Origin: Bradyrhizobium sp.
Lineage (GTDB): Bacteria; Pseudomonadota; Alphaproteobacteria; Rhizobiales; Beijerinckiaceae
Direction: 5' to 3'
Assembly (NCBI GenBank): GCA_004799435.1
Contig: SSMV01000190.1
Coordinates: 1-38,936, forward strand
Length of the DNA: 38,936 nt
In this document: positions 17,255 through 25,718 of the stretch, piece by piece
Layout: each line of letters opens with the position of its first letter
Numbering within the stretch: the stretch's first letter is position 1
Notes under the pieces: generated by a model
The model's database searches: none
Told to the model about the DNA's origin: nothing
What the model saw: only the letters and a program-made list of their open reading frames with translations
Translations under genes and position numbers: made by a program

Positions 17255-19030
17255 CTGAACGGAACTTTCGATCCGGGCGTCTATAAGGAGGCGCTGCTTT
17301 TTCTGGCGACTGCCGGCGTCGTCGCACCGCTCTTCGTGCGGCTGCGCCTTAGTCCGGTGCTCGGCTATATGCTGGCCGGTGTGGCGCTCGGGCCTTTCGG
17401 CCTCGGCAAGCTCGCCGAGCGCACGCCCTGGCTCGCCGCCTTGGCGCTTACCAATGTCGAGGCGATCGGCCGTCTCGCCGAATTCGGCGTCGTGGTCCTG
17501 CTCTTCACCATCGGTCTCGAACTGTCCTTCGAGCGCCTCAAGCGCATGCGTCGGCTCGTGTTCGAATTCGGTCTGGCGCAGCTCGTCATCTGCTCGTGGC
17601 TTCTCGGGCTAGCGGCCTTTGCGCTCGGCTATTCGCCGGCTGCGGCGGCGACGGTTGGCGCCGCCTTGTCGCTATCCTCCACCGCGATCGTCATTCCGGT
17701 TCTCGCGGAGCGCAAACGGCTCGGTGCGCCGGTCGGACGCCTGACCTTCGCCGCCCTGCTGCTGCAGGACCTCGCCGTCGCGCCGCTGCTGGTGCTGGTG
17801 ACGATGCTGTCGAACGGACGGGTCGGCAATCTCACCGAGAGTTTCCTGACGCTGGGGCCGGCGGCGCTGGCGCTTGCTGCGGCGATCGTCGCCGGCCGCT
17901 TGGTGCTGCGGCCGCTCTTTCGCTCCGTCGCGCTGACCCGCAGCCCCGAATTCTTCATGGCCGCCTGCCTGCTGGTGGTGCTTGGCGCCGCGCTCACCGC
18001 CGCCGCCAGCGGGCTGTCAATGGCGCTGGGCGCCTTCATCGCCGGGCTGCTGCTGGCCGAGACCGAATTCCGGCGCGAGATCCAGGTGACCATCGAGCCG
18101 TTCAAGGGCCTGCTGCTCGGATTGTTTTTCGTGTCCGTCGGCGCGGAGCTCGATCTGTCGATTCTCGTCGCGCGGCCCGGCGAAACGCTCGGGCTCGCCG
18201 CCGGCCTCTTCGCGATCAAGGCTGTGGTCGTCTTCGTGCTGGCGCGCCTGTTCGGCGCCCGCGAGCGGGTCGCGATCGAGGCGGCGCTGCTGCTCGGGCC
18301 AGGCGGTGAATTCGCCTTCGTCATGCTCGCCGCCGCGGTCGCCGGCGGCGTGCTCGCCGATACGGAAGGGCGGACGCTGCTGGTCGCGGTGGCGCTGTCG
18401 ATGATGGCCATTCCCATGCTCGGCCGTCTTGGGGCCGCGCTGGCCAAGCGCAAACGTGGTCCCGATGTGGAGGAGGCGCTGGTCGCGCCGCCCGACGACG
18501 CCAGCCGCCGTGTCATCATTGTCGGCTATGGCCGCGTCGGCGCCTTGATCGGCGACATGCTCGATGTCCATGCGATTCCCTTCATCGCCGTCGACGTCGA
18601 TCCCAGGCTGATCGCTCGCGAGCGTCGCGACGGCAAGCCGGTCTATTACGGCGACGCCTCGCGCGAAGATTTTCTGCGCCGCTGCGGCATCGAGACGGCG
18701 CGCGCTCTCGTCGTCACGCTCGACGCGCCCAAGGCCAATGAGGCGGTGGTCGCCGCGGCGCGGCGTCTGCGTCCCGATATCACGCTGATTGCGCGCGCCC
18801 GCGACGCTGCGCATGCCCGCACGCTCTATGAGCTTGGGGTCAGCGACGCGGTGCCGGAGACGATCGAAGCAAGCCTCCAGCTCTCTGAGGCGACGCTGGT
18901 CGATCTCGGCGTGCCGATGGGGCTGGTGATCGCCTCGATCCACGAGAAGCGCGACGAATTTCGCAAGCTTCTGGTCGCCGCCGGAGCGAGCGAAAAGAGC
19001 CGCGGCGCGCGGCGGCCACGCAAAGCCTAG
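17255..19030 (+). CDS. KefB-like monovalent cation:proton antiporter (CPA2) with RCK domain
   Basis: Inner-membrane antiporter of about 591 aa. The N-terminal ~400 residues are a CPA2 exchanger with about twelve membrane segments, beginning ALLFLATAGVVAPLFVRLRLSPVLGYMLAG. The conserved helix region IGLELSFERLKRMRR and the unwound-helix motif LSLSSTAIV are present. A TrkA-N/RCK domain follows, with NAD site VIIVGYGRVG near residue 425 and VDVDP. No ATG, GTG or TTG exists in frame between the rpmB terminator and the first membrane helix. CTG at 17255 is used here because AAGGGAG is 9 nt upstream; GTG near 17333 would remove helix 1. Probably K+/H+ exchange; substrate unproven. Confidence 0.85.
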   Translation: MNGTFDPGVYKEALLFLATAGVVAPLFVRLRLSPVLGYMLAGVALGPFGLGKLAERTPWLAALALTNVEAIGRLAEFGVVVLLFTIGLELSFERLKRMRRLVFEFGLAQLVICSWLLGLAAFALGYSPAAAATVGAALSLSSTAIVIPVLAERKRLGAPVGRLTFAALLLQDLAVAPLLVLVTMLSNGRVGNLTESFLTLGPAALALAAAIVAGRLVLRPLFRSVALTRSPEFFMAACLLVVLGAALTAAASGLSMALGAFIAGLLLAETEFRREIQVTIEPFKGLLLGLFFVSVGAELDLSILVARPGETLGLAAGLFAIKAVVVFVLARLFGARERVAIEAALLLGPGGEFAFVMLAAAVAGGVLADTEGRTLLVAVALSMMAIPMLGRLGAALAKRKRGPDVEEALVAPPDDASRRVIIVGYGRVGALIGDMLDVHAIPFIAVDVDPRLIARERRDGKPVYYGDASREDFLRRCGIETARALVVTLDAPKANEAVVAAARRLRPDITLIARARDAAHARTLYELGVSDAVPETIEASLQLSEATLVDLGVPMGLVIASIHEKRDEFRKLLVAAGASEKSRGARRPRKA

Positions 19031-19551
19031 CTGGCTCCTTCGCGCGGGCTGTGATCGGCCGCGGCGATGGCGTCGAGGCGAAGCCGCACCGCGTCGAGGT
19101 CGCGCACCAGATTGCGCAAGTGACCGGAGATCAGGCGCTGCGTCTGCGCGGCGCTTTTGGGATGCTCGGCGATGACGCGCATGAACGTGGCGCGCGGAAT
19201 CTCGAGCAGGATGGAATCGACCTCCGCCGTCACCGTGATTGGCGGCCGCAGGCAGCCGGTGACCAGCGCCGTCTCGCCAATAATGGCCGGCGGCGCGAGA
19301 TAGGTCGGCTCTTCGGCGTCGCCGGCGGCGTCATAGCGCAAGACGCCCTCGGCAAGCAGAAATCCCGAGAGCGCTTGGGAGCGACCGGCGAATAAAGGCT
19401 GCGATGTCTTCAGACTGACCAGACGCGACGCCGTGAGCACCGCCCTGAGCGCGGGAAATTGAAACGCGCGAAACAGCTCCGTCTGGCGCAGCAGCGCCAG
19501 GCATTTCTCGCTCGGCCAATTCGAAGTGTCGATGAGCAGCCCGGCGCCCAC
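19027..19551 (-). CDS. Cyclic nucleotide-binding domain protein without DNA-binding domain
   Basis: A 174-residue protein with a Crp-type cNMP-binding beta roll at about residues 20-140: LFRAFQFPALRAVLTASRLVSLKTSQPLFAG, then GFLLAEGVLRYD, and the core IIGETALVTGCLRPPITVTAEVDSILLEIPRATFMRVI (quoted in shorter parts: GETALVTG, TVTAEVDSILLEIPR). The tail after residue 140 is a helix with no helix-turn-helix. The arginine that holds the cyclic phosphate is not obvious, so ligand binding is uncertain. GTG 19551 start has only a weak ribosome site. It converges on the antiporter, with both stop codons inside one CTAG, and lies 19 nt after the ParA-like gene. Confidence 0.75.
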   Translation of the reverse strand: MGAGLLIDTSNWPSEKCLALLRQTELFRAFQFPALRAVLTASRLVSLKTSQPLFAGRSQALSGFLLAEGVLRYDAAGDAEEPTYLAPPAIIGETALVTGCLRPPITVTAEVDSILLEIPRATFMRVIAEHPKSAAQTQRLISGHLRNLVRDLDAVRLRLDAIAAADHSPREGAS

Positions 19552-19570
19552 GGCTGAGGCTCGACGCCGG

Positions 19571-20350
19571 TTAGAGGCTGATCCGGTCGATTTCGGTCAT
19601 CGACTTGTAAAGCCAGTTCCGCGCATAGCCGCGCAGCACATAGGAATAATTCGCCTCCGCTCCGTTCTTGAGCTTGTTGTTCACGAATTGCGAGAAAGAC
19701 GGGCCGGTGCGGTCGATTTCAAGATAGGTCTGCTTGTTCAAAGCGGGGATGTTGATTTCCAACCCGCCGTCGCGCTCAAAATTCGCCCGCACCTCGGACG
19801 CCGCCCAATCGGAGAGATCGGCGCCATTGCCGGGATTGGTGACGATCACATGTTTGGCGCAAGAGAAACGATCGAGCGTTTCGCTGACTTCGCGGATCGA
19901 TTCGGTGGAGCCGCCCATGATGTGGAGAAAGACGATGTCGAATGCGCCGTCCTTCGCGTCATGCAGAATGCGCAAATCGGTCAGCAGGTCGAGCACGGCG
20001 TAGAGATGCCCGGCGCGTAAATCGACGACGTAAGTTGTGCCGCCTTTGTCGTTCGCGACGGCGTCGAAAATCCGCATCTGGGCCGGAACGTCGCCGATGT
20101 CCGCCAGTTCGGTTTTGTCTTCGTGAAATCGAATGAGGGAGCCCAGCGGCGTTTCCGTGTCGAATGCGACATGGGCGCGCCGATTCTCTTCCAGCCAGTG
20201 CAGCAACAATCTCGCAACCGTTGTCTTGCCGACGCCGCCCTTTTGGGCGCCGACGATGAGTAAAGTCGGTTTGACGACGGGGGCTACGGCGCTTGCAACA
20301 ACGGCGGCAGGGGCGCGCGTCGATTGGTTCGAACGAGGATGAGCGGTCAT
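19571..20350 (-). CDS. Solitary ParA/MinD-like P-loop ATPase
   Basis: A 259-residue ATPase of the ParA superfamily. The deviant Walker A GAQKGGVGKTTVARLL lies near residues 34-49, with the signature lysine, and FDTETPLGSL takes the place of the usual Walker A' DTDPQ. The rest (VVDLRAGHL, DIVFLHIMGGSTESIREV, VIVTNPGNGADLSDW) has the Rossmann-like order but not ParB or septum-site partners nearby. ATG 20350 is chosen because the conserved part begins soon after; the ribosome site is weak. It resembles chromosomal TraL/ParA-type proteins more than true plasmid ParA. Function unknown. Confidence 0.75.
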   Translation of the reverse strand: MTAHPRSNQSTRAPAAVVASAVAPVVKPTLLIVGAQKGGVGKTTVARLLLHWLEENRRAHVAFDTETPLGSLIRFHEDKTELADIGDVPAQMRIFDAVANDKGGTTYVVDLRAGHLYAVLDLLTDLRILHDAKDGAFDIVFLHIMGGSTESIREVSETLDRFSCAKHVIVTNPGNGADLSDWAASEVRANFERDGGLEINIPALNKQTYLEIDRTGPSFSQFVNNKLKNGAEANYSYVLRGYARNWLYKSMTEIDRISL

Positions 20351-20564
20351 GAGCAAAATCCAGAGTGAAAGGGTTGTTCGGACTTCCTGAGAGCGGGCAA
20401 TACCGCAGAAGTCTCCTGAGCGTTGCGCCGACGAGCGCCGCGCGCTGCCGGAACGGACCAAGCCTTCAAACCCTACTCGAACGATTCTTTCAGCAAGCTG
20501 ACATCTGATGTTTGGAAGAAGTCATCGGCGAACTCCCATGACGACGCGTGCATTCACGCCACTG

Positions 20565-22673
20565 TCATATGTCAGCGCTGCGCGTGAGGAGTGAAGGCGA
20601 AGCGGCGGCGTCGCGATAGACGTTGGCTGCGGTCACGAGATTGCGTACAGCGTTTTTGAGCGCGGCGGCGCGTTCGTTCGGTTCCGCCGGACCGGGACCG
20701 CGCGCATGCGCGCCCTGCGCGAGCGCGTCATTGAGCCAGTCGCGGGCGGCTTCCGCCTCGGCGCGCGCTTTGGCGGCGGATTCGGGATCGGCAACCCGTA
20801 GCGCAAGCCGCATCGCGGCGAGATTGGCGACCACGACATAGGCCGCCATAAGCATTGGCGGCATTTGGTCGAGGCCGCGGCGCGCGGCGCGCGGTTCGCC
20901 ACCCATACGCGCGGCGGAATCGGCGAGCGCCGCGATCGCCTCGATCAATTCTTTGCGCGCGAGACGATAATCCTGATCGACGCCGTCGGTTTGTAACGCG
21001 ACGGCGGCGAAGGCGCCGATCTGCGCCATCAGGCGCGCGACGAGGCGCCTCGCCTCGACGAATTCCCAGCGCGGCAGGATATGGCTGAAGAGATGGGCGA
21101 TCGCTGCGCCGACCAGCGTGTCGGCGAGCCGGGCGATGACCGAGCCGGTCTCGGCCGGATTGACGAGATGCAGCGAAGCCAGCGCCATCACCGAGGCGCC
21201 GATCGAGGCGATGCGATAATGGGAGCGCACGAAGCCATGGGTCAGCGCCAGCGCCAGCACTTGCACGACGACCAGGGCGCCAGTGGGCAGCGTGGCGACG
21301 GCGATCGCGGCGATCACGCAGCCGATCAGCGTGCCGGCGATGCGGTCGTCGCGCCGCTTGCGCGTCCAGCCGTAGCTGGCGCGCATGATCACCGCGATGG
21401 TCAGCAGAACCCAGTTGCCATGCGCCGCGTCGCCGAAGCTTCGCGCCACGATTGCGCCGGCGACCATCGCGGCGGTCAATCGGATGGCGTAGCGGAAAAC
21501 CGGCGACTCAAGTGTAAATTGCGCCCCGACGTGGCGGAGGTGATAGGAACGGCGCGGCGCGAAGACGGACAGATCGACCTCGCCGATCGCCGCCGCCGCC
21601 ACAGCGTCGTCGCAAACCGCGCGTTCGAGCCGCGCGACATGACGGCGTGAATCGAGGAGACGGGCGACGGTCGCCTCGACCGCGGCCTTTTGTTCGGCGT
21701 CGAGTTCGTCGCTTTCGGCAAGTCGCGCCGCCTCGCGGCGCATCGCCTCGGTCGCGACCGTATGGCCGGGCGGCAGATGCGGCTTGGGATTGGTCAGGAG
21801 CTCGAGGCTGAGCTGTTGCAGATCATAGGCGGCGGCGCGCAGCGCCACGCCGATGCGTTTCATCAGCGTCGCCGCCACCGGCCACTCGCGCAATCGCGGC
21901 AGATCGCATTGAGCCGCCACCAGCGCGTCGAATCCGTCGAGCAGCACGCCGATCGTCGCCGCGAGCCTGATCCGTTCCGGCGTGCGGCGCGGCCGCTCGA
22001 GCAGCAGTCCGCGCGCCGCCTGCAATTGCGTGGCGAGCGCCGTTTGCTGGCTGATGGCGGCGCCATAGGTCTCGGCGAGATCGGCCGACGGGTCGGTGAA
22101 GCGCGCGACGGCGGATAGATAAGCGCCAAGCTCGCGGAAACATTCGCTCGCCATCATCCGCCGGTCGCCCCGGTCGGTGAGCAAAGTGGCGACGAGCGAC
22201 AGGACGATATAGACCGCGCCGCCGCCGATCAGTAGCAATTCGGCGTCGAGCGTCTGCGCCGGTCCGGCCGCCGGCAGGCCGATGACGAAAACCATCGGCA
22301 CGACCAGTTGCGCGCTCAGCGACAGCGCCCAGCGCCCGTAGGCGGTGACCATGCCGGCGGCGAAGGCGACGAGGCCGACGACGACGACGCCCGCCGGCGT
22401 TCCCGCGCCAGCCAGCAGGATCGCCGAAGTCGAGACGATCGCCAGCGCGAAGCCGACGATCATGATGCGGCCCTTCGGCCGCCAGGGCGCGGGAAAATCG
22501 CTGATGCTGGCGGCGATCGCCCCCAGCGTCGCCGGTTGTCCGGCGGCGAAGCCGAACAGGGCGGAGGCGAGGATCGTCACCGCCAACACGCAGAGCGCGA
22601 CGCTCAACCCGTTGACGATATGCTGCCCGACGAAGAGCTTGAGCAGCCGGGGCGAACGCGGCCAGCTAGCCAT
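20565..22673 (-). CDS. FUSC-family (AaeB/YccS-like) inner-membrane exporter
   Basis: A 702-residue membrane protein of the fusaric-acid-resistance/aromatic acid exporter type. Two hydrophobic blocks, at about residues 15-180 and 395-545, each hold about five to six helices; a helical cytoplasmic region lies between them and another at the C-terminus. Motifs include AAHGNWVLLTIAVIMRASYGWTRKRRDDRIAGTLIG, of which the part RKRRDDRIAGTLIG is the FUSC hallmark. It starts 30 nt after the solute-binding-protein gene, so it is probably the last gene of the six-gene operon. AaeB relatives export hydroxylated aromatic acids, which would suit relief from a toxic substrate. Confidence 0.85.
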   Translation of the reverse strand: MASWPRSPRLLKLFVGQHIVNGLSVALCVLAVTILASALFGFAAGQPATLGAIAASISDFPAPWRPKGRIMIVGFALAIVSTSAILLAGAGTPAGVVVVGLVAFAAGMVTAYGRWALSLSAQLVVPMVFVIGLPAAGPAQTLDAELLLIGGGAVYIVLSLVATLLTDRGDRRMMASECFRELGAYLSAVARFTDPSADLAETYGAAISQQTALATQLQAARGLLLERPRRTPERIRLAATIGVLLDGFDALVAAQCDLPRLREWPVAATLMKRIGVALRAAAYDLQQLSLELLTNPKPHLPPGHTVATEAMRREAARLAESDELDAEQKAAVEATVARLLDSRRHVARLERAVCDDAVAAAAIGEVDLSVFAPRRSYHLRHVGAQFTLESPVFRYAIRLTAAMVAGAIVARSFGDAAHGNWVLLTIAVIMRASYGWTRKRRDDRIAGTLIGCVIAAIAVATLPTGALVVVQVLALALTHGFVRSHYRIASIGASVMALASLHLVNPAETGSVIARLADTLVGAAIAHLFSHILPRWEFVEARRLVARLMAQIGAFAAVALQTDGVDQDYRLARKELIEAIAALADSAARMGGEPRAARRGLDQMPPMLMAAYVVVANLAAMRLALRVADPESAAKARAEAEAARDWLNDALAQGAHARGPGPAEPNERAAALKNAVRNLVTAANVYRDAAASPSLLTRSADI

Positions 22674-22703
22674 AGCCGCGCGCCTTCTTGGCTGCGCGGT
22701 CTC

Positions 22704-23912
22704 TCACGCTTTGATGAATGGGCACCCGCCCTTGTCGAGAGGCCGCCATGCGTCCTCCGGCTTGATGGTGGAGACGAGCTTGAAATAATCCCAGTCGCCC
22801 TTCGATTCGGCAAGCGTCTTGGTCGCCAGCAGATAGAGCGGGTGCAGCTTGCGCCCGTCGATCCGGATCGAGCCCTTGCCAAATAGCGGGTCGTCGGTCG
22901 GGATCGCCTTCATCGCATCGATCAGCTTGACGCCGTCATCGGCCCCGCCGACCTGGGCCATGGCCTTCATCAGATGCGCGGTGGCGGCGTACATGCCGGC
23001 ATGCATGTCGTTGGGCTTCATTTTCGAGGGATGGGCGGCCTGGAAGCGGGCGGCGAAGGCGCGCGTGCCATCGTTGAAGTCCCAATAGAAGGGCGTGCAG
23101 ATCGTCGCGTTCTGCACGGCCTCAAGGCCAAGCGAGGGAATATTGGTGACGTTCAAAATGAGGCCGGCGAGGCGCTGTTTCTCGGCAATGCCAAATTCAT
23201 GGGCGGCCTTGATCGTGTTGTTGAGATCGCCGCCGGCATTGGCGAGGCCGACGACATCGGCGCCGGAGGCCTGCGCCTGCAAAAGGAACGAGGAGAAATC
23301 GGCGGCGTTGAGCGGATGGCGCGCCGATCCCAGCACCTTGCCGCCGGCCGCTTCGACCGCGGCGGCGCAATTGGCCTCTAAATCCTTGCCGAAGGCGTAA
23401 TCGGCGGTGATGAAGAACCAGCTCTTGCCGCCCTGTTCGGTCAGCGCCTTGCCGATGCTCGTGCCCAACGCATAGGTGTCATAGGTCCAGTGGACGAAAT
23501 TGCGCGAACATTTCGGTCCAGTCATCACCGAAGAGCCGGCGCCCGAGCCGATCACCGCCTTGTTCTTTTCGGTGGCGATCGCCAGCACGGCGAGCGCGAC
23601 GGCGGAATTGGGCAGGTCCATGACGACATCGACCGAACCTTCGTCGAACCAGCGCCGCGCGATGCCGGCGCCGATGTCCGGCTTGTTCTGGTGATCGGCC
23701 GAGATGATTTCGACCGGCACGCCAAGCGCCGCGGAATAATCGTCGACCGCCAGTTTGGCGGCGATCACCGAGCCGACGCCCTGATAATCGGCGTAAACGC
23801 TCGTCATGTCGTTCATCACGCCGATCTTGAGTGGACGCGCCGCCTGCGCGGCGGCGAGGCGGGGGCTGAGCGTCGCCGCCGCGACGCCAAGCAACATCTG
23901 TCTGCGGTTCAT
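22704..23912 (-). CDS. ABC transporter substrate-binding protein, branched-chain amino acid/amide type (LivJ-like)
   Basis: Periplasmic binding protein (402 aa) of the Peripla_BP_6 family. A twin-arginine-like signal (MNRRQMLLGVAAATLSPRLAAAQA) comes first, then PLKIGVMNDMTSVYADYQGVGS, the family's first strand and loop. Relatives bind amino acids, urea or aromatic acids; several in alphaproteobacteria bind benzoate or hydroxycinnamates. No LivHMGF permease or ATPase genes are nearby, so it is an orphan here. It is 36 nt after the MarR gene and 30 nt before the FUSC gene, in the acyl-CoA operon, which favours an aromatic acid ligand. Confidence 0.85.
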   Translation of the reverse strand: MNRRQMLLGVAAATLSPRLAAAQAARPLKIGVMNDMTSVYADYQGVGSVIAAKLAVDDYSAALGVPVEIISADHQNKPDIGAGIARRWFDEGSVDVVMDLPNSAVALAVLAIATEKNKAVIGSGAGSSVMTGPKCSRNFVHWTYDTYALGTSIGKALTEQGGKSWFFITADYAFGKDLEANCAAAVEAAGGKVLGSARHPLNAADFSSFLLQAQASGADVVGLANAGGDLNNTIKAAHEFGIAEKQRLAGLILNVTNIPSLGLEAVQNATICTPFYWDFNDGTRAFAARFQAAHPSKMKPNDMHAGMYAATAHLMKAMAQVGGADDGVKLIDAMKAIPTDDPLFGKGSIRIDGRKLHPLYLLATKTLAESKGDWDYFKLVSTIKPEDAWRPLDKGGCPFIKA

Positions 23913-23948
23913 GGATGCATCCTCCCGTTTTATTTGGCCCGTCGCTTT

Positions 23949-24452
23949 CTAGGGACGGTTTTCGAGTTCCGCGAGCCTTTGCAGCAGCTGGACCAGCGTC
24001 TCGCGGCCGGCCCTACCGACCAGCCGTTCGATCTCTTTCTCCTGTTCGCCCTGGACGCGGCGGGCCTGCGTAAGCAGTGTGCGGCCGGCGGCGGTCAGCG
24101 CCAGCGCGCGCGAGCGCCGGTCAGCCTCGCTTTGCAGGCGTTCGGCGAGGCCACGCCGCTCAAGCTCGTCCATCATCGCGACGAAATTCGGCCGCTGGAT
24201 GCCGAGCGCGGCGGCGATATCCGACTGTTTGCGGCCGGGATTGGCGCCGATCGCCGCGAGCGTCGAATATTGCGCCGGCGTCAGGCCGATCGCGGCGAAG
24301 CGCCGGTTGAAATCGTCGAAGACAGCGAGCTGGGCGCGGCGCAGCGGATAGCCGACGATCGAGGTGAGGGCCGACAGATCGAGCGGCGCGATTGTCTCGT
24401 TGCGATCTTCCGGCGTCGCTTTCGTCGCCAATCTGGCGCGGCTAACCGCCAT
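23949..24452 (-). CDS. MarR-family transcriptional regulator
   Basis: A winged-helix repressor of 167 aa. The core reads AQYSTLAAIGANPGRKQSDIAAALGIQRPNFVAMMDELERRGLAER (parts: LAAIGANPG, QSDIAAALGIQRPNFVAMMDELERRGL), then the wing SEADRRSRALALTAAGRTLL. ATG 24452 is chosen because GGAG is 9 nt upstream and it overlaps the thioesterase end by 11 bp. MarR proteins beside aromatic acyl-CoA genes commonly respond to the CoA thioester. The likely target is the palindrome at the operon promoter (26564-26578). Confidence 0.9.
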   Translation of the reverse strand: MAVSRARLATKATPEDRNETIAPLDLSALTSIVGYPLRRAQLAVFDDFNRRFAAIGLTPAQYSTLAAIGANPGRKQSDIAAALGIQRPNFVAMMDELERRGLAERLQSEADRRSRALALTAAGRTLLTQARRVQGEQEKEIERLVGRAGRETLVQLLQRLAELENRP

Positions 24453-24894
24453 GGGCCGCGACTCCACGTCCGGACAAGCGCTCCACCACAAGCTGCGGGA
24501 TTGGTCGCGACTTGAGACGTTTTGGATCGTCGGGATGGCGGCCGACCCACACCCGCGTCTCCCAAGCTTCGATCGCCAGGCGTTCCTCGCCGTCGATGGA
24601 TTTGAGCGCTCTGTGCTCGACGTCGAAACTCGAATTGCGGAAAGCGGCGATATGGCTTTCGATCACAATGTCGTCGCCGAAACTGGAGGGCAGCGTGAAC
24701 CTGGCGCGCGTGTCGACCATCGGGATGCCCAGCGCGTCGAATTGGCTGAGCAAGTCGCGCTTTTTCCAACCCGCCGCTTCGAAGAGACGATTGGTCGCGC
24801 TGTCGAACATCTCGAAATAGCGCGGATAAAAAACAATCCCCGCCGGGTCGCAGTCGGCCCATTCGATCCTGACCGGGAAGCGGTTGACCAGCAT
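24442..24894 (-). CDS. 4-hydroxybenzoyl-CoA thioesterase-family acyl-CoA thioesterase
   Basis: Hotdog-fold hydrolase of 150 aa. The N-terminal motif EWADCDPAGIVFYPRYFEMFD has catalytic Asp16, equivalent to Asp17 of the Pseudomonas 4-hydroxybenzoyl-CoA thioesterase. The rest (FGDDIVIESHIAAFRNSSFDVEH and EAWETRVWVGRHPDDP) fits the family. It would release an aromatic acid from its CoA ester after chain shortening. It starts 9 nt after the SDR stop and overlaps the MarR start, so translation is coupled. GAGGACG lies upstream of the ATG. Confidence 0.88.
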   Translation of the reverse strand: MLVNRFPVRIEWADCDPAGIVFYPRYFEMFDSATNRLFEAAGWKKRDLLSQFDALGIPMVDTRARFTLPSSFGDDIVIESHIAAFRNSSFDVEHRALKSIDGEERLAIEAWETRVWVGRHPDDPKRLKSRPIPQLVVERLSGRGVAAHGG

Positions 24895-24903
24895 CGGCGT
24901 CCT

Positions 24904-25665
24904 CTAGCGGGGCTGCATGCGAAGCGCGCCGTCGATGCGGATCGTCTCGCCGTTGAGATAGGCGTTCTCCGCGACGTGGACGGCGAGCGCGGCATATTCG
25001 CCCGGATCGCCGAGCCGGGCGGGGTAGGGGACGGCGCGGCCGAGCGAATCCCGCGCGTCCTTGGGCAGGCCGAGCATCATCGGGGTGAAGAACAGACCGG
25101 GTGCGATCGCGTTGACGCGGATGCCGAATTGCGCGAGTTCGCGCGCGATCGGCAGCGTCATCGCGACGACGCCGCCTTTGGAGGCCGAATAGGCGGCCTG
25201 ACCGATCTGGCCTTCATAGGCCGCCACGGAGGCCGTGCTGACGATGACCCCGCGCTCGCCGTCGGTAAGCGGCTCCAGCCGGCTCGCCGCAGCGGCGAAC
25301 AGGCGGATCATGTTGAACGTGCCGATGAGATTGACGCGAATGATCGTCTCGAATTCGTCGAGCGGCGCCGCGCCCTCGCGGGTGACGACCCGCTTGGCCA
25401 GCGCAACGCCGGCGCAATTGACCAGCGCACGGGCCGGCCCATGCGCCGCCGCGGCTTTGGCGAGCGCCGCCTCGGCCGAGGGGCCGTCCGCAACGTCGCA
25501 GGCCGCCGCCACCCCGCCGATCGCCTTGGCGACCTCCTCAGCCGCTTGCGCATTGCGGTCGAGCACCGCAACGCGCGCGCCGCGCGCAGCGAAGGCTTCG
25601 GCGGTCGCCTTGCCGAGGCCCGAGCCGCCGCCGGTGACGATCGCCGCCGTTCCCGCGAGGTTCAT
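24904..25665 (-). CDS. SDR-family 3-hydroxyacyl-CoA dehydrogenase-like oxidoreductase
   Basis: Short-chain dehydrogenase of 253 aa, closest in pattern to type II 3-hydroxyacyl-CoA dehydrogenase (HSD10-like). Cofactor motif TGGGSGLG at residues 11-18; D36 after the second strand indicates NAD+. Catalytic Ser146, Tyr159 and Lys163 (YSASK) are present. The substrate loop PGLFFTPMMLGLPKDARDSL resembles HSD10 enzymes. GAAGGA is upstream of ATG 25665. It sits between hydratase and thioesterase genes, the order expected for oxidation of the 3-hydroxyacyl-CoA formed by the hydratase. Confidence 0.88.
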   Translation of the reverse strand: MNLAGTAAIVTGGGSGLGKATAEAFAARGARVAVLDRNAQAAEEVAKAIGGVAAACDVADGPSAEAALAKAAAAHGPARALVNCAGVALAKRVVTREGAAPLDEFETIIRVNLIGTFNMIRLFAAAASRLEPLTDGERGVIVSTASVAAYEGQIGQAAYSASKGGVVAMTLPIARELAQFGIRVNAIAPGLFFTPMMLGLPKDARDSLGRAVPYPARLGDPGEYAALAVHVAENAYLNGETIRIDGALRMQPR

Positions 25666-25718
25666 TGCGCCATCCTTCGTTCGGCCGGCCGAAGCGGGCC
25701 TCGACGATTCGTCGCGGT

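Noticed and set aside
19571-20350. Plasmid or integrative element marked by the ParA-like gene
   Set aside because: No parB, rep, integrase, relaxase, att repeats or composition change was seen around it.
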